NCBI GenBank assembly: GCA_050084985.1
Contig: JBITNC010000002.1
Coordinates: 31,186,001-31,250,000, forward strand
Source of the DNA: Nageia nagi
Lineage: Eukaryota > Pinophyta
Reading direction: 5' to 3'
DNA: 64,000 nucleotides
Part shown: positions 12,401-24,025 of the stretch, in pieces
Numbering within the stretch: the stretch's first letter is position 1
How the letters are laid out: each line of letters opens with the position of its first letter
The notes under the pieces: generated by a model
Seen by the model: only the letters and a program-made list of their open reading frames with translations
The model's database searches: none
What the model was told of the DNA's origin: nothing
Made by a program: the position numbers and the translations under genes

Positions 12401-13181
12401 ATGGTTGTTGTTGTCATTATTCCTGCTATTATTGTTATTGTTCCTATTGTTGCTGATGTTACCATTATTCTTGCTACTGTTGTTGCCATTACCTTTTTTT
12501 TCAAACCTTTTGAAGAAACAAAGATAAGATTTTTTTTATGGTTAAACTTCTTCTTAAAAGGAGTTTTGGTTACTCCAAGATCAATATTATTATCCTTAAA
12601 AAAAATCAACACCTTTTTGTTAAGGATTTCTTTATGTTTCAAAAGGATCCTAGAAAGATTCTCAAGGGAGAAGACTTTTTCTTCATCATCAAGCCTTATT
12701 TCTATAATCATCATAAAGTTTTAAAACTTTGAAGAATGATGAAGATCATGAACTCATTATTTATCCAATTACACCTATAAGTAACAAGTTGGATCTTAAG
12801 GTTAATGATTTTGTTCAAGTAGATAGCCACATTTTCATCTTCTCTTTGATAAGATTGAAGTAACTTTTGAAGAATGGTAAACCTTTTTGAAAACTTTGAA
12901 CCAAGGTAGATTTGCTTAAGCTTATCCTAAGCTTCATTTATCGAGGTTAAAGAGGAAATTATTAAGAGTACATCATCTAAAATTACATAAAAGATCATAG
13001 AGATTACCAACTCATTCTTTATGTTATAAGCCTCTAGTGCCTTCTCATCTGTAGGAGGTACAAGATTCTCATTCATTGTTTGTCAAAGCTTCTTTGCCTG
13101 CAACTTAGCTCTCATCCAAGGTTTTCAAATCTTAAAGTTGGGACCATAAAGAATGTGTTTGGGTAAAAAAGAGTCTCCCAT
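9475..13181 (-). pseudogene. Copia gag-pol of element A, heavily decayed
   Basis: On the minus strand the order is gag, zinc-knuckle region, protease, integrase, reverse transcriptase, RNase H, that is the copia order. The gag start is the ATG at 13181-13179, matching elements B and E. Surviving pieces include an integrase/RT linker segment with NKWIYKVKYN and AKGFAQKYDVDYEKTF (10668-10895), and an RNase H approach with MTISRPDITFAVNLM (10095 downward). Many stops and frameshifts mean no functional polyprotein. It is closely similar to the homologous regions of B and E, which marks them as one family. Confidence 0.85.
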
Positions 13182-15662
13182 TTGCTACATAAGAATGTGA
13201 AAAATAATAAGTATATGGTTTAATAAACAACATTATATGTTAATTTTTAACCAAGTAAATAATACATGTTAAACTTATCACTAGAGACATGCTTGATTTG
13301 ATTCACAAGTGCAAGTATTTTACAACTCAAATAATAACTCATTTACCCAAATACATTTCTCATCTCAAGAACCATAGATGTAGAGTGACATTGTTAAGGC
13401 TTATTTTCTTGTTTAAAATTAGACCTTCACTTGGATGCCCACATAAGAGGAGCCCAAGTACTATCAATCTTCAATCAGTTCGTCTTGTTCAGTATTATAC
13501 TTTCTCATAAGGAGAAGTACCTACTATTTTCTAAGGCTATTATGTTTATTAGATTGACCAAATTATTAATCTTGATTAAGTTTTAAATTATCCTCCTAGG
13601 TTATTAGGATAATTCCTAAATGGATGTGCATACATGTGGTATCACTACACACATGCATGTCAACCTATTGGAGTTATGTCTAGACTAATAATGGACTTAT
13701 GAGAAATTGAGAAGTATAAATGTTTCACCATTTATATTGTTGGACTTAAAGGCTCTAGTTTGCCTATCCTCATCTCATGGCTCTCCAAACAAGTTATGTT
13801 ACAGAATGTACATACGGATGTGTTCATTTTAGGGGGTTGCTCATTTCAATATTTGCATTTTTTATTTGCATAAGCAAATAAAACAAAATGCAAAATATCA
13901 TATAAAATAGCATAAGAAACATCATCCATTTAAAAAATTGAAACCTAAGTGTCTAATGGGTTTTGTTTACCAACCCCTAAAGGATATCTTTATATCAATC
14001 CTAATTTTGCACAAGTCCATTCTTGCATAAAGAAGTAGATTGCATCATAATTTAAGATTTTAAGTAACAAGAATGCATTATTTGACTTAAAAAAAATATG
14101 TTTTAAGCATCTAACTTAAAAAAAATTAAGTTCTAAGCATGTATCATTAACTTCAAACAATTAAGTACTAAGCATGCATTTAACTTTTAAGTAGTAAGCA
14201 TTAACTTAAAATTTAAGCTCTAAGCATTTACTTAAAAATTATGCAAGCAACATGCATTAAAATTTAAGTAAAAAATTCATACAATTACAAATGCCCCCTT
14301 TTTACTTAAAGTTGTACACCTAAAGATAGCATACTAGTTTACCTTAGTGATTTTAACTAAGGAAAAAAATACTTGTATGCTAAAAAAATTATCTTATAAG
14401 TAAAAAAATTATTCTAATATTGTTTTTAAGTAAAAAAATAGAAAAATCCTCTCGTTTTGTTTACTTAAAATTTAGGCAACATGAAATTGTTAAAAAATAC
14501 TTAAGTAAAAAAAAATTACCTTAGTAAAAAGTCATGTTTACACTAAAATTGCCATAGTTAGAAGTATTATTAAGGCAAAAAAAAAATATTATATTCCAAA
14601 ACAAAAACTCCATTTTTAAGAGTAATTATGCCAATATACTTCAACATTAATGTAGTACTTAACCATGTACTCTCTCTGAAAATAATTCATGATGGAAAGT
14701 TTAAGATTGCTTAAAAAAATTGGAGTATACATTTGCATAAGAAATTAATGCGACTAGTTGCATTAAATAGAAAAAGGTGGCTTGCAAGAAATACCAAAGA
14801 AAAATTAAATGCCCTACTAGCTAAAGGAGTTAGATTTTTTTAAAAAGGCATGGAGGTTGAGAAAAAAAATTAATGAAGCAGAGACTTGATTTGAAGTAAA
14901 ATGAATGAGGGGTCTTGTACACAACCATCCATGCAAAGGAGGGATGCAGGTAAGGACGAGATAGCCCCTCAAAGGAGCCATGGAGGGCCACACAAGAGGG
15001 AGATGGCTACAACAAAGGAGGCCATGATTTATATGGCATGCATCAAGCACCTTTCCTATTATCCTCAAGACGAGCATCAAGCTAGAAGAAAAGCAGGCAA
15101 GAAGGGGTTTCAACTCCTTAGCAAAAATGATGAGGGTTTTAGGTGCTGCAGAGCTTGATGGGGCTTCCAAATGGCCAAAAAAAAGGCAAAGAGAGTGGAG
15201 GATAAGGATCAATGGTGAGCAAAGGGTATATCAACCACAAGTAGAGGGTGGATAAGCTGCAAATGATAAGTGGAGAGTGGAGTTGGAATACGACATTAGA
15301 GGAGGGCTGGCCGAGCAGAGTAGTCTGGCTAAGTGAAGGAGGCTAGGCATTAAAAAAAATTATGCATTGAGTTTATTGCACTCCTTCTATCGACCCTAAA
15401 AATAATTTTCACATACTGTAGAAAAGGAATACAATGCATACAATGCTCCTCCCCCCCTTTTTTAAAGATTTAGATAGTATTGTAGATGCTTTCCTCTCTG
15501 GTTTTTTTTGAAAGAAATTATATAAATATTTGTAATCCCCCCTTTTTTGTTTTTGATAATCCTAGAGTAATATAAAAGCATATAATTTTTGTACAAAAAA
15601 AAAAACCTCTCTCTTTTTCTTGTACAAGAAATGTAAATTATATTTTAACATTCTCATAAAGT

Positions 15663-15698
<36 letters not shown>

Positions 15699-15848
15699 AG
15701 AAAACAATTGTAGCTACACTTTTGTTATTATATAAAAAATTTAAAAAATAATTGTATAATACAATTATTTTGATAGAAGAACTTAGGATGGACAAGGCCC
15801 TTCTCTTTTTTTATACAAAAAATAGCAATACACAGAGCATATCTTTCT
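13182..15848 (-). other. Leader / putative leader intron of element A
   Basis: Untranslated leader. The bases next to the gag ATG read TATGTAG/CAAATGG, a good 3' splice site. About 13300-13850 is a block also found upstream of gag in B and E. Further out are AACTTAAAA/TTTAAGT palindromic repeats with AAGCATGC motifs (about 14060-14290). The 5' end, including the expected splice donor and primer-binding site, is missing. No convincing gene was found. Confidence 0.55.
15668..15695. repeat. (TA)n microsatellite
   Basis: A short run of TA units in the leader of element A. Confidence 0.85.
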
Positions 15849-18800
15849 CAAGGTGGATGGACAATACTCCAAGTGTATGATACCATCAAGAACCTTCTCC
15901 TTAAGAAAATGGGCATGGATTTTCATATATTTTGTTCTCTAATGGAACACTAGATTCTTAGCTAAAAAAATAGCTGATTGATTATCTGAAGAGATCAAAG
16001 ATGAGCCACCTTGCTCATACTCAATTTCTTTCAAAAGATGCCTTAGCCAAATGGTTTCTTGGGCTGCAATAGACATGGCATGATATTCAACTTCTATGGT
16101 AGAAAGAGAAATAGTAGGTTACTTTTTAGAAGCCAAAGAGATAGCATCTAAACCAATGCTAAACATATATGCAAAGGTTGACTTCTTATCATCTCTATCT
16201 CTCCCATAGTTAGAATATGAGAATCTAGAGAGAACAAATGAGGGTAACTTGGAATACTTGAGAGCAAGATTTTTAGTCCTTGCAATATACCTCAATATTT
16301 GCTTAACAACATTGAGATGTTCAACATATGGTTTTTGCATGAATTGTGCCATCAAATTCACTACAAAGGCAATATCTTACCTAGATATAGTCAAATACAA
16401 AAGACTACCAATTAATTACCTGTAAGTTGTAGCATTAGCTAACTGAGAGTTGGAGCTTAGAGAAATAGTGATTTCAAAAGAGATTGGGATTGCAGCATAT
16501 CTACACTCCATTCCAAATTTTTGTAAAATGTCTGATATATACTTAGATTGACTAAGGTAAATACAATCTTTGTATTGATACACTTGCATTTCAAGATAGT
16601 AATGCAAGAGACCAAGATCAATCATTTCAAATGTTGCATTAAGTTTGGATATGCACTCTTGAAGGATTTCATCATTGTTCCTAGTAATCAAAAGATCATC
16701 CACATAAAGGAGAATCAAGACCACATTTTTTTTTGATTGAGCACATATAGATCGGAGTCATAAAAACACTTAGAGAATCCAATGTTTGCAAAGTACCTTG
16801 GAATCTTTCTATACTAGGCTTAAGGTGCTTGCTTAATTCCATACAATGACTTCTTTAGCTTGCACATAAAGGACTCTTTACCTTCCATAATAAACCCTTC
16901 TAGTTGATTCATGAAGATTTTCACATCCAAGTCACCATTAAAAAATGCACTTTTGAAATCAAGTTGAAAAACTTTCCATATTTGAGCTACAACAAGAGCA
17001 AGGATAACTCTCATAGGCATCTTTTCCATGAGAGCAAAGGTTTATTCATAATCTCATTGTAGTTTTAAGTAAAACCTTTAGTTACTAACCTTACCTTGTA
17101 TTTCTCAATATCTCCAACTAAATTGAACTTGACCTTGTAGATCCACTTATTGCTAATCACATTCTTTTCATTAGGATAAAGAACTAAGTTCCAAATTTTA
17201 TTTTTCATAAGCGCCTCATACTTCACTTTTATGGCTTCCATACAACACTCATGCTTAGAATCTTATTTGAAGGTTGACGGCTCATGTTTGTTATCAATCT
17301 TGGTGATTAAGAATTTGTTCAAATTCATGCTCCTTATTACCCTTTATGTTGGAGAATTTTGTTCTTGAGGTGACTTGCTACATTAATATCTAACCAACTA
17401 GGAGCAATTGAAGAGTCCTCTAGATCATTAGCATCCTCATTAGAAGCAGATTCTTCAAGAAGTTTATTGAACTTTACATTCTTTGAAACTAACACTGCTT
17501 TATAGGTTTAAGAGTAGAGCCTGTAGCCTCTATGCTAACTATCATAGCCCATAAAGATATATTTTTTAGCTCTTTTATCCAACTTCTTTCTTTTCTCAAA
17601 AATAATATATGAGAATGCTTCATAACCAAACACCCTAGGATGATAAATGTTAGATTTTCTTCTTGACCATGCCTCAAAAGGAGTTTTACTTTGAATAGCT
17701 TTTATGGGATACCTATTCAAAGTGTAAATAGTAATGCTCACAGCTTCACCTCACAAGAAGTTAAGAAGATTACCTAACATGCATCTAGCCATCTCTATAA
17801 TTATTCTATTTTTCTTTTCTATAACACCATTCTACTAAGGAGTGTATGGAATTGTAAACTACCTCTTGATTCTATACTTAGCACAATAGTCATTAAACTC
17901 ATTGCTGCTATATTCCTTCTTATTATCTAATCTCAACATCTTAATTTTAAGGTTAGTTTTATTCTCAACAAAGGCCTTAAAAACCTCAAAACTTTCAAAG
18001 GTTTGATATTTGTGCTCAAGTAGATACCCAAAGGTCATCCTACTAAAGTCATAAATGAAGGTCAAGATGTAAGATGCTCCTTCAAGTGATTTAATTTGAA
18101 ATGGACCCATCAAATTTGAATGCACAAGTTGAAGAGGTTAAAATGCTCTTGTTGCCTTATCTTTTTCAAATTTTTATCTATGCATCTTCTCAAAAATGCA
18201 CTTTTCACATAGACCAATTGAAAGAGAAATTGAAGGCAAATCTTTCACAAGTTTTTGGTCTTTCATGACTTGAATACTCTTGTAGTTAAGGTGCCCTAAA
18301 TGATGGTGCCAAAGATTGCCTTTAAAACACACTAGAAGTAAGAAACATCTTTGATGGAACTTGATCCATAATGTAGAGGTTATTTTTCACTAATATTTTA
18401 ACCAAAGTAGTAATTCCTTTCTTAATGCACCAGGATTAAGAGCCAAACTAAAAAGACTACCCTTTTCTAGCAACTTGGATCATGAAAAGAAGGTTCATCT
18501 TTAACTTAAAAACATAGAGAACATTTTCAAAAACCTTTTCGTAAATTAGCACACTCTTAATTCTTTGGACTTCAAGGGTAGAGTTATCACCTATCACAAC
18601 TGCAACCTTATTATACTTGTGAAAGTTCTCAAACTTTCCTTTTTCAAAGCATAGGTGATTAGTGCAACCAGAATCAACAACCCATTTAGATGAAAAAGAA
18701 TGAGATATGGAGTAGAGCGTCACAATAAAATCAGTATGAGTATTTTTCTTTCTTTTGTAGTTATTTACATTTACATTACCTTTGTACTTTTTCTCTCTTT

Positions 18801-19685
18801 TCTTCTTATAATAATAAACTTCTTTGTGACCTTGAATGCCATAATAGTTACAATTGCCATCAAACTTTTCCTTAGGATAAGGAGTGTATGTTTTACCTTT
18901 TCCATCTTTTTGCTTCAAATGATTATTGTTACTATTATTTTTGCTACTATGGTTGTTGTTTTAGTTATTTCTATTGTTGTTGTAACCATTACCTCTTTTC
19001 TCAAACCTTTTGGAGGTAGAAGGATAAAATTTCTTTTGATGGTTGAACTTCTTCTTGAAAAGAGTTTTGGTTACTCCAAGAGCAATGTTATTGTCCTTAG
19101 GAGAAGAAATCAACCTTTTATTATTAAGAGTTTCCTTATGCTTCAATAGATGTCTAAATAAGTTCTCAAGAGAGAAGATTTCTTTTTCATCATCAAATCT
19201 TATTTTCATAACCGTCATAAAGTTTTTAAACTTTGAAGAATGATGAATACCATGAACTCATCATTGATTCAATTGCACTCATAAGCAACAAGTTAGATGC
19301 TTAGGTCAATGATTGTACTTAAGTAGATAGCCATATTTTCATCTTACCCTTGATGAGATTGAAGCAACTTTTGGAGTATGGTAAACCTTCTTGAAAAATT
19401 TGAACCAAGGTAGATTTGCTTAAGCTTATCCCATGCTTCCTTTGCTGAGATTGAAGAGGATATCATTAGGAGCACATCATCTGAAATTGCATGGTAAATC
19501 ATGGAGGTTGCCAACTCATTCTTTGTGTTGTAAGTTTCTAGTGCCTTCTCATCTGTAGGAGGTCCAAAGTTTTCATTCACTATTTACCATAACTTCCTTA
19601 CCTATAATTCAGCTTTCATCTGAGGTTCCCAAATCTCATAGTTGGAACCATCAAGAATGTGTTTGGGTGAAAAGGATTCTCCCAT
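15849..19685 (-). pseudogene. Copia gag-pol of element B, decayed
   Basis: Minus-strand fragments in copia order. Gag begins at the ATG 19685-19683 and continues through a segment with ISAKEAWDKLKQIYLGSNFS. The zinc knuckle keeps the C-x2-C-x4-H spacing but reads CNYYGIQGH, losing a cysteine. Protease has WVVDSGCTNHLC with its DSG intact. The integrase keeps LRLDN. The reverse transcriptase keeps the YVDD box inside LLYVDDLLIT (about 16690) and FQLDFKSAFFNGDLD. Stops and frameshifts separate all these pieces. It is somewhat better preserved than A and worse than E. Confidence 0.87.
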
Positions 19686-20620
19686 TTGCTACACAAAAAT
19701 GTGAAATAATAAGCATGTATTTTTAATAAATAAAAATATTAAGTTTTAACCAAGTAAATAATACATGTTACATTTAATACTAAATATATGCTTGATTTAA
19801 TTTACAAGTAAAAATGTTTTACAATTCAAATAATAATCCATGTACCCAAATACATTTCTCATCTCAAGAACCATAGATGTAGAGTGACATTGTAGAGGTT
19901 TATTTTCTTATCTAAAATTAGACCTTCACCTAGATGTCCACACAAGAGAAGCCCAAGTATTACCAATCCTTAACTAGTTCCCCTTGGGTAGCAATATACT
20001 CTTACAAGGAGAAGTACTAGCTATTTTATAAGGTTTCAATATTTATTAGATCGGCCAAATTATTAATTTTGATTAGGTTTCAAGTTATCCTCCTACGTTA
20101 TCAAGATAATCCTTGAATGGATATGCAAACATGTGGTATCATTACACACATGTCTGTCCACCTAATAGAGTTATATCTAGACCAACAAAGGACTTAAAGG
20201 TAGTTAAGAAGTACAAAATTTTCACCACTTGGATCATTGAACTTAAAAGCTCCAATCTGCCTATCTTCACCTCATGGCTCCTAAATAAATCGTGTTTCAA
20301 AATATACGTGCGGATGTATTCATTTTAGGGGGTTTCTCATATCAATATTTGTATTTTTGTTTGCATAAGCAAATAAATCAAAATGCAAAACATGAAATAA
20401 AAGAGCATAAGTAAAACATCATCCATTCAATAACTTGAAATCTTAAGAGTCCAATGGGTTTTGTTTACTAACCCCTAAAGGACATTCTTACATCAATCCT
20501 TATTTTGTACAAGTTAACTTTAATAAATAAATAAATACTTGAGTATAAGCATGTATTAATTCCAAAAATTTACATAAGTTATCTTTGCATGAAGGATAAA
20601 TATTCAACATGTATCTTTTA

Positions 20621-20760
20621 ACTTAAAAAATTTAAGTCCTAAGCATGCAACATTAACTTAAAAAATTTAAGTCCTAAGCATGCAATATTAATTTAAAAAA
20701 TTTAATTCCTAAGCATGCAATATTAACTTAAAATTTTTTAAGTAATAAGCATAAGTACTA
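20621..20760. repeat. 35-bp tandem palindromic repeat in the leader of B
   Basis: Units start at 20621, 20656, 20691 and 20726. Each holds an inverted repeat of the form ACTTAAAAAATTTAAGT followed by CCTAAGCATGCAA, so each RNA copy could fold into a small hairpin. Looser copies continue to about 20900. Confidence 0.8.
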
Positions 20761-21702
20761 ATGCATCATTTAAAGTTAAGTACTAGGTATGTACCATTAA
20801 CTTAAAAAAAAATTAAGTTCTAAGTACTAGGCATGTACCATTAAATATAAAAAATTAAGTTCTATGTATACAACATTAACTTAGAGAGGCATTTAAAAAT
20901 TTTAAGTAATGAATATGCATTATTTGCAAAACATAAAATTTCTAAGTGATAAAAAATGTATTTTAATCATAAAGGATAAAAAAAAAGGTAAAGAAATTCA
21001 CAAATGTTTCCCCCTTTTAACTTAAAATAATTTGATCCTAATAATTTGATTATCACTTTAAAAAATGTCATTGTAAAATTTTAAGCAAGTGAAGGTAAAA
21101 ATACCTCCCATTTAATACCATAAACTTTTAACTAAGTAATTGCATGCTTAAAAAAATGCTTCTATGTATTGAAATATATTCTTTAAAAAATTAGTCCTTC
21201 CTTTTTTTTTTTGGAAATTCTTAAAGAGGAATGATGACCAAAGGATAGAAATGATAATAAGCATTCAATTTTGAACTTAGAGATTACTCTAACTCAAAAA
21301 ATAAATGTACTTTTGCCCCCCTATGCATTCCAAAAAAAAGGGTGATATGTTAATGAATTCTTTAAAAACTTAGTAATAATTCCTACCATAAGGACACATA
21401 TTAATGAAGAGAAACAAATATATGGACAACCACCAAGAAGGAAATGCCCCTATTCTTTTACAAGAACTTACCTATTGGAGAGAAAAAATTATTGCACAAG
21501 AGGGTCGAGCGATGTTAGGGGTAGGTGGATGGAAAAAAAAGGCTGGACTTAGTCTGATGAGAATTGTGAGGGCTTTTTAACAAACATGAGACCCCCTTAT
21601 TTAGGCGAGCATGGTGGATAAACGATTCACACGAAGGGTAGCATAAGTGCGAGTGGAAGGAGAGGGAAGCACACAAATGAGTATGCCTTCGCAGGGGAAT
21701 GG

Positions 21703-21826
21703 AGTTGAAATTGGTTTTTCATCATATGTTATGGTTGTGAATGCCCTGATAGCCATCTAAGCAAAATGTGAAAGAATACATAAGGCCTAGGAATTGTTTG
21801 ACAAGATGCATGATGCAAACACAATT
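21703..21826 (+). pseudogene. PPR protein fragment inside the leader of element B
   Basis: One plus-strand frame reads VVNALIAI, stop, AKCERIHKA, stop, ELFDKMHDANT. This is the plant PPR consensus (VNALIAMYAKCGRIxxARELFDKM) spanning one to two motifs, interrupted by two stops. It lies antisense to the host retrotransposon. The source was presumably a PLS/DYW-class organelle RNA-editing gene. Confidence 0.75.
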
Positions 21827-22636
21827 TGTAGATAGGAGTCTATCACTAAGCGGGAAGGAGGAGTAATAACAAATAGTCCCCCAGTACACAACTTGGCCCT
21901 TGTAGCCCTTGGAGGAGGTAGAGTCAGGTGGTCACAAGGAGGCGAGACAGAGTCAGATGGTCGTAAGGAGGCGAGGTAGAGTCAGATGGCCGCAAGGAGG
22001 TGAGGTAGAGTCAAATGGCCATGAGAAGGCAGAGTCGAGTGATCGCAGGAGGCAGAGATAGATGGCTAGGTCAGAAGCTAAGAGGCAGCAAGCATAGCAA
22101 TTATTTTTTATCAAAAAAACTTGTGTATATTTTTTAATAAAAAATATTGAATTATTTTTTTTTTTAAATAAATGCTTCTCCCCCTTATATATATATTTAA
22201 ATAAAAATAACAATCTTTGTAATTTACAAGATTATAGTAACATAGAGATTAGTATAAAAAATTTTCTAGTTCTAAGAGTATTAAAAAAATGAACTAACAT
22301 ATAATACTAAAAATTAGTGTTAATATTACATAGACTTGTATACTATCTCCTATTTTAATTAGAAATAGCAATTTTTGAAAGAAAAAAAAACAAATTGCAA
22401 GTAACATAGGAGGTTAGTATAACAAATAATGTGCTAGCCATATTTTGCCCTCTTTTTGGAACTAACATATAGCAAATAATATGTTAGTAGCATAATGCAA
22501 TAATACAATAGAACAAAAGAAGGATTTTTATACCTTCACAATAATTTTATCTCAATAAAGAAGTGTAGGATGAAGAATGAAGACCTCCAATATGAAGAGC
22601 TTCCATGCCAAGGATGTGAAGAGGATCTTCTAAGGA

Positions 22637-22648
22637 GCTTTGATACCA
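22637..22648 (-). other. Primer-binding site of element B
   Basis: On the minus strand TGGTATCAAAGC, one base off TGGTATCAGAGC, the complement of the 3' end of plant initiator tRNA-Met. It lies 3 bases from the 5' LTR. Confidence 0.8.
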
Positions 22649-22651
22649 ATT

Positions 22652-23155
22652 TGAAGGAACTAACACTAACAAGATAATTCCTAAACAACCAAGATCTCTT
22701 GAAAACTCACAATACACTTCTAACAAATTCATAAATAAGACAATCTCACAAAGTAACTCAAGATGTAAAGTGGTTCCTCCAACTAGGAGTACATCCCTAA
22801 TTAGATCTTTATTTCAATCACAAATACAACTCTCTTACAATCCTCTTAATCTCAACTCCTACACTTCTATCTTATAGTATAGCTTTACTCCACAAATTGG
22901 TGTGTTATCACAAAGAGGGAGCCTTTTATGTATAGGCTAAAATCCCTCTTTGAATCACCCTTTCATCCAGTGTACAAAAGCATGACATGCACATCCTTTT
23001 ACCCAAGGGGCATGCTCATGACATGGAGTGTAGGACAAGTTACATTATCATATTCACTTAAATACTTAAGGTATCAAATGATACCGTTAAGTATTAGTGA
23101 ATTTACATAGAAGATGTAATACAACCTTTACAATAATGTGTTATACATTCCAACA
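22652..23155 (-). repeat. 5' LTR of copia element B
   Basis: 504 bases, TGAAGGAACT at one end and TTCCAACA at the other on the plus strand. It shares long blocks with A's LTR (for example GGGGCATGCTCATGACATGG) but differs in length and many positions, so the two belong to one family yet probably not to one insertion. Confidence 0.8.
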
Positions 23156-24025
23156 TAAACTAATCTTAAAATCAAGATGCTAAGGTTGGATAATAGAGGT
23201 GAATACATAAGCAATGAGTTCAAATTTTGTTTTGCAAAACATAAGATCAAAACATAATTTATAATTCCTTATACTTTGCAAAATAATGGTGTTGTATAAA
23301 AGAATAGTAAGATAATAATCGAGATGTCTAGGTGCATAATGAGAAATGTTCATAAGTATTTATGGGGTGAAGATATGAGCACTATAATCTACACCTTGAA
23401 TAGGTATCCCATAAAAGCAGTTAAAAGTAAAACTCCATATGAGGCATAGACATGAAAGAAACCTGATATCGCTCATCTAAAGGTCTTTGAATATGAAGCA
23501 TTTTCCTTCATAATTTTTAAGAAAAGGAAGAAGTTGGGTAGCAAGTTAGAAAAATACATCTTTGTGGGATATGATAGTTAGGATAAAGGGTATAGGCTCT
23601 ACTCTTCTTCAATAAAAGCAGTTATTATTTCAAAAGATGTCAAGTTCAATGAATGTTCTTATATATCTTCTTAGAGTGAATTATTTGAAGACTCTTAAAA
23701 AATTCCTAAGTGGTTATATATCTATTCAAATAATTTGCTTCAAGAGAAAAATTATTCAAATCAAAAGATAACTAGAAGCATGACATTGAATAAGTATGTC
23801 CTTGCTAAAATCAATAATCATAATGAACCTTCAACTTTTAAGGAGGCTTCCAAATATGGTTGTTGGATGGATGCCATGAAGTTAGAATATGAAGCTCTTA
23901 CGAAGAATAAAACTTGGGACTTAGTTACATATTCATCTACAAGGAATATAATTGGGAACAAATGGATTTACAAGATCAAGTATAATTCAAAAGGTGAAAT
24001 TGAGAAATATAAGGTAAGGTTAGTG
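23156..24025 (+). pseudogene. Copia integrase/RT-start remnant of element C
   Basis: Begins mid-integrase directly at B's LTR, in a frame with LKIKMLRLDNRGEY (the second catalytic aspartate region). It passes through YTLNRYPIKAV, EKYIFVGYDS and the RT approach NKWIYKIKYN, ending in EKYKVRLV where an insert interrupts it. Several stops (for example in 23400-23720) make it non-functional. Confidence 0.85.

Larger units (their letters stand above)
8265..15848 (-). mobile_element. Copia element A, 3' part nested in C and fused to B
   Basis: A minus-strand copia copy with its 3' LTR (8265-8748), polypurine tract, 3' untranslated region, decayed gag-pol (9475-13181) and a leader that stops at about 15848. 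There the sequence passes directly into the RNase H end of a second copy (B). A's own primer-binding site and 5' LTR are missing. The last bases before its LTR (TTTAA) do not match those after B's outer LTR (TAAAC), so A and B are unlikely to be the two ends of one insertion. Confidence 0.75.
19686..22636 (-). other. Leader with putative intron of element B
   Basis: On the minus strand a possible donor GAAG/GTATAAA (22534/22533) and acceptor GTGTAG/CAAATGG (19689/19688) would remove a 2,845-base intron and leave a short leader exon next to the primer-binding site. The same pair exists in element E. The interval holds the block shared with A and E upstream of gag (about 19800-20340), 35-bp palindromic repeats, a PPR fragment on the opposite strand, and a G-rich stretch near 21880-22080. 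Confidence 0.5.
15849..23155 (-). mobile_element. Copia element B, 5' part nested in C and fused to A
   Basis: A minus-strand copia copy that keeps its 5' LTR (22652-23155), primer-binding site, leader and a decayed gag-pol, but begins abruptly inside RNase H. Its 3' untranslated region, polypurine tract and 3' LTR are missing. On the right its LTR abuts the integrase of element C directly, so B inserted into C's integrase. Confidence 0.75.

Noticed and set aside
12392-12724. 110-residue hydrophobic plus-strand frame resembling a membrane protein
   Set aside because: It is the antisense of the asparagine/lysine-rich gag region of element A. The same artefact appears at 18700-19149 opposite element B.
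14817-15212. 131-codon minus-strand and 85-codon plus-strand frames
   Set aside because: Both lie in the leader of element A, overlap each other and show no domain. Composition follows a locally GC-richer leader segment.
8265-23155. A and B as one very large LTR element bounded by LTRs 8265 and 22652
   Set aside because: It contains two RNase H to gag sets, the LTRs differ in length and sequence, and the flanking 5-mers do not match.
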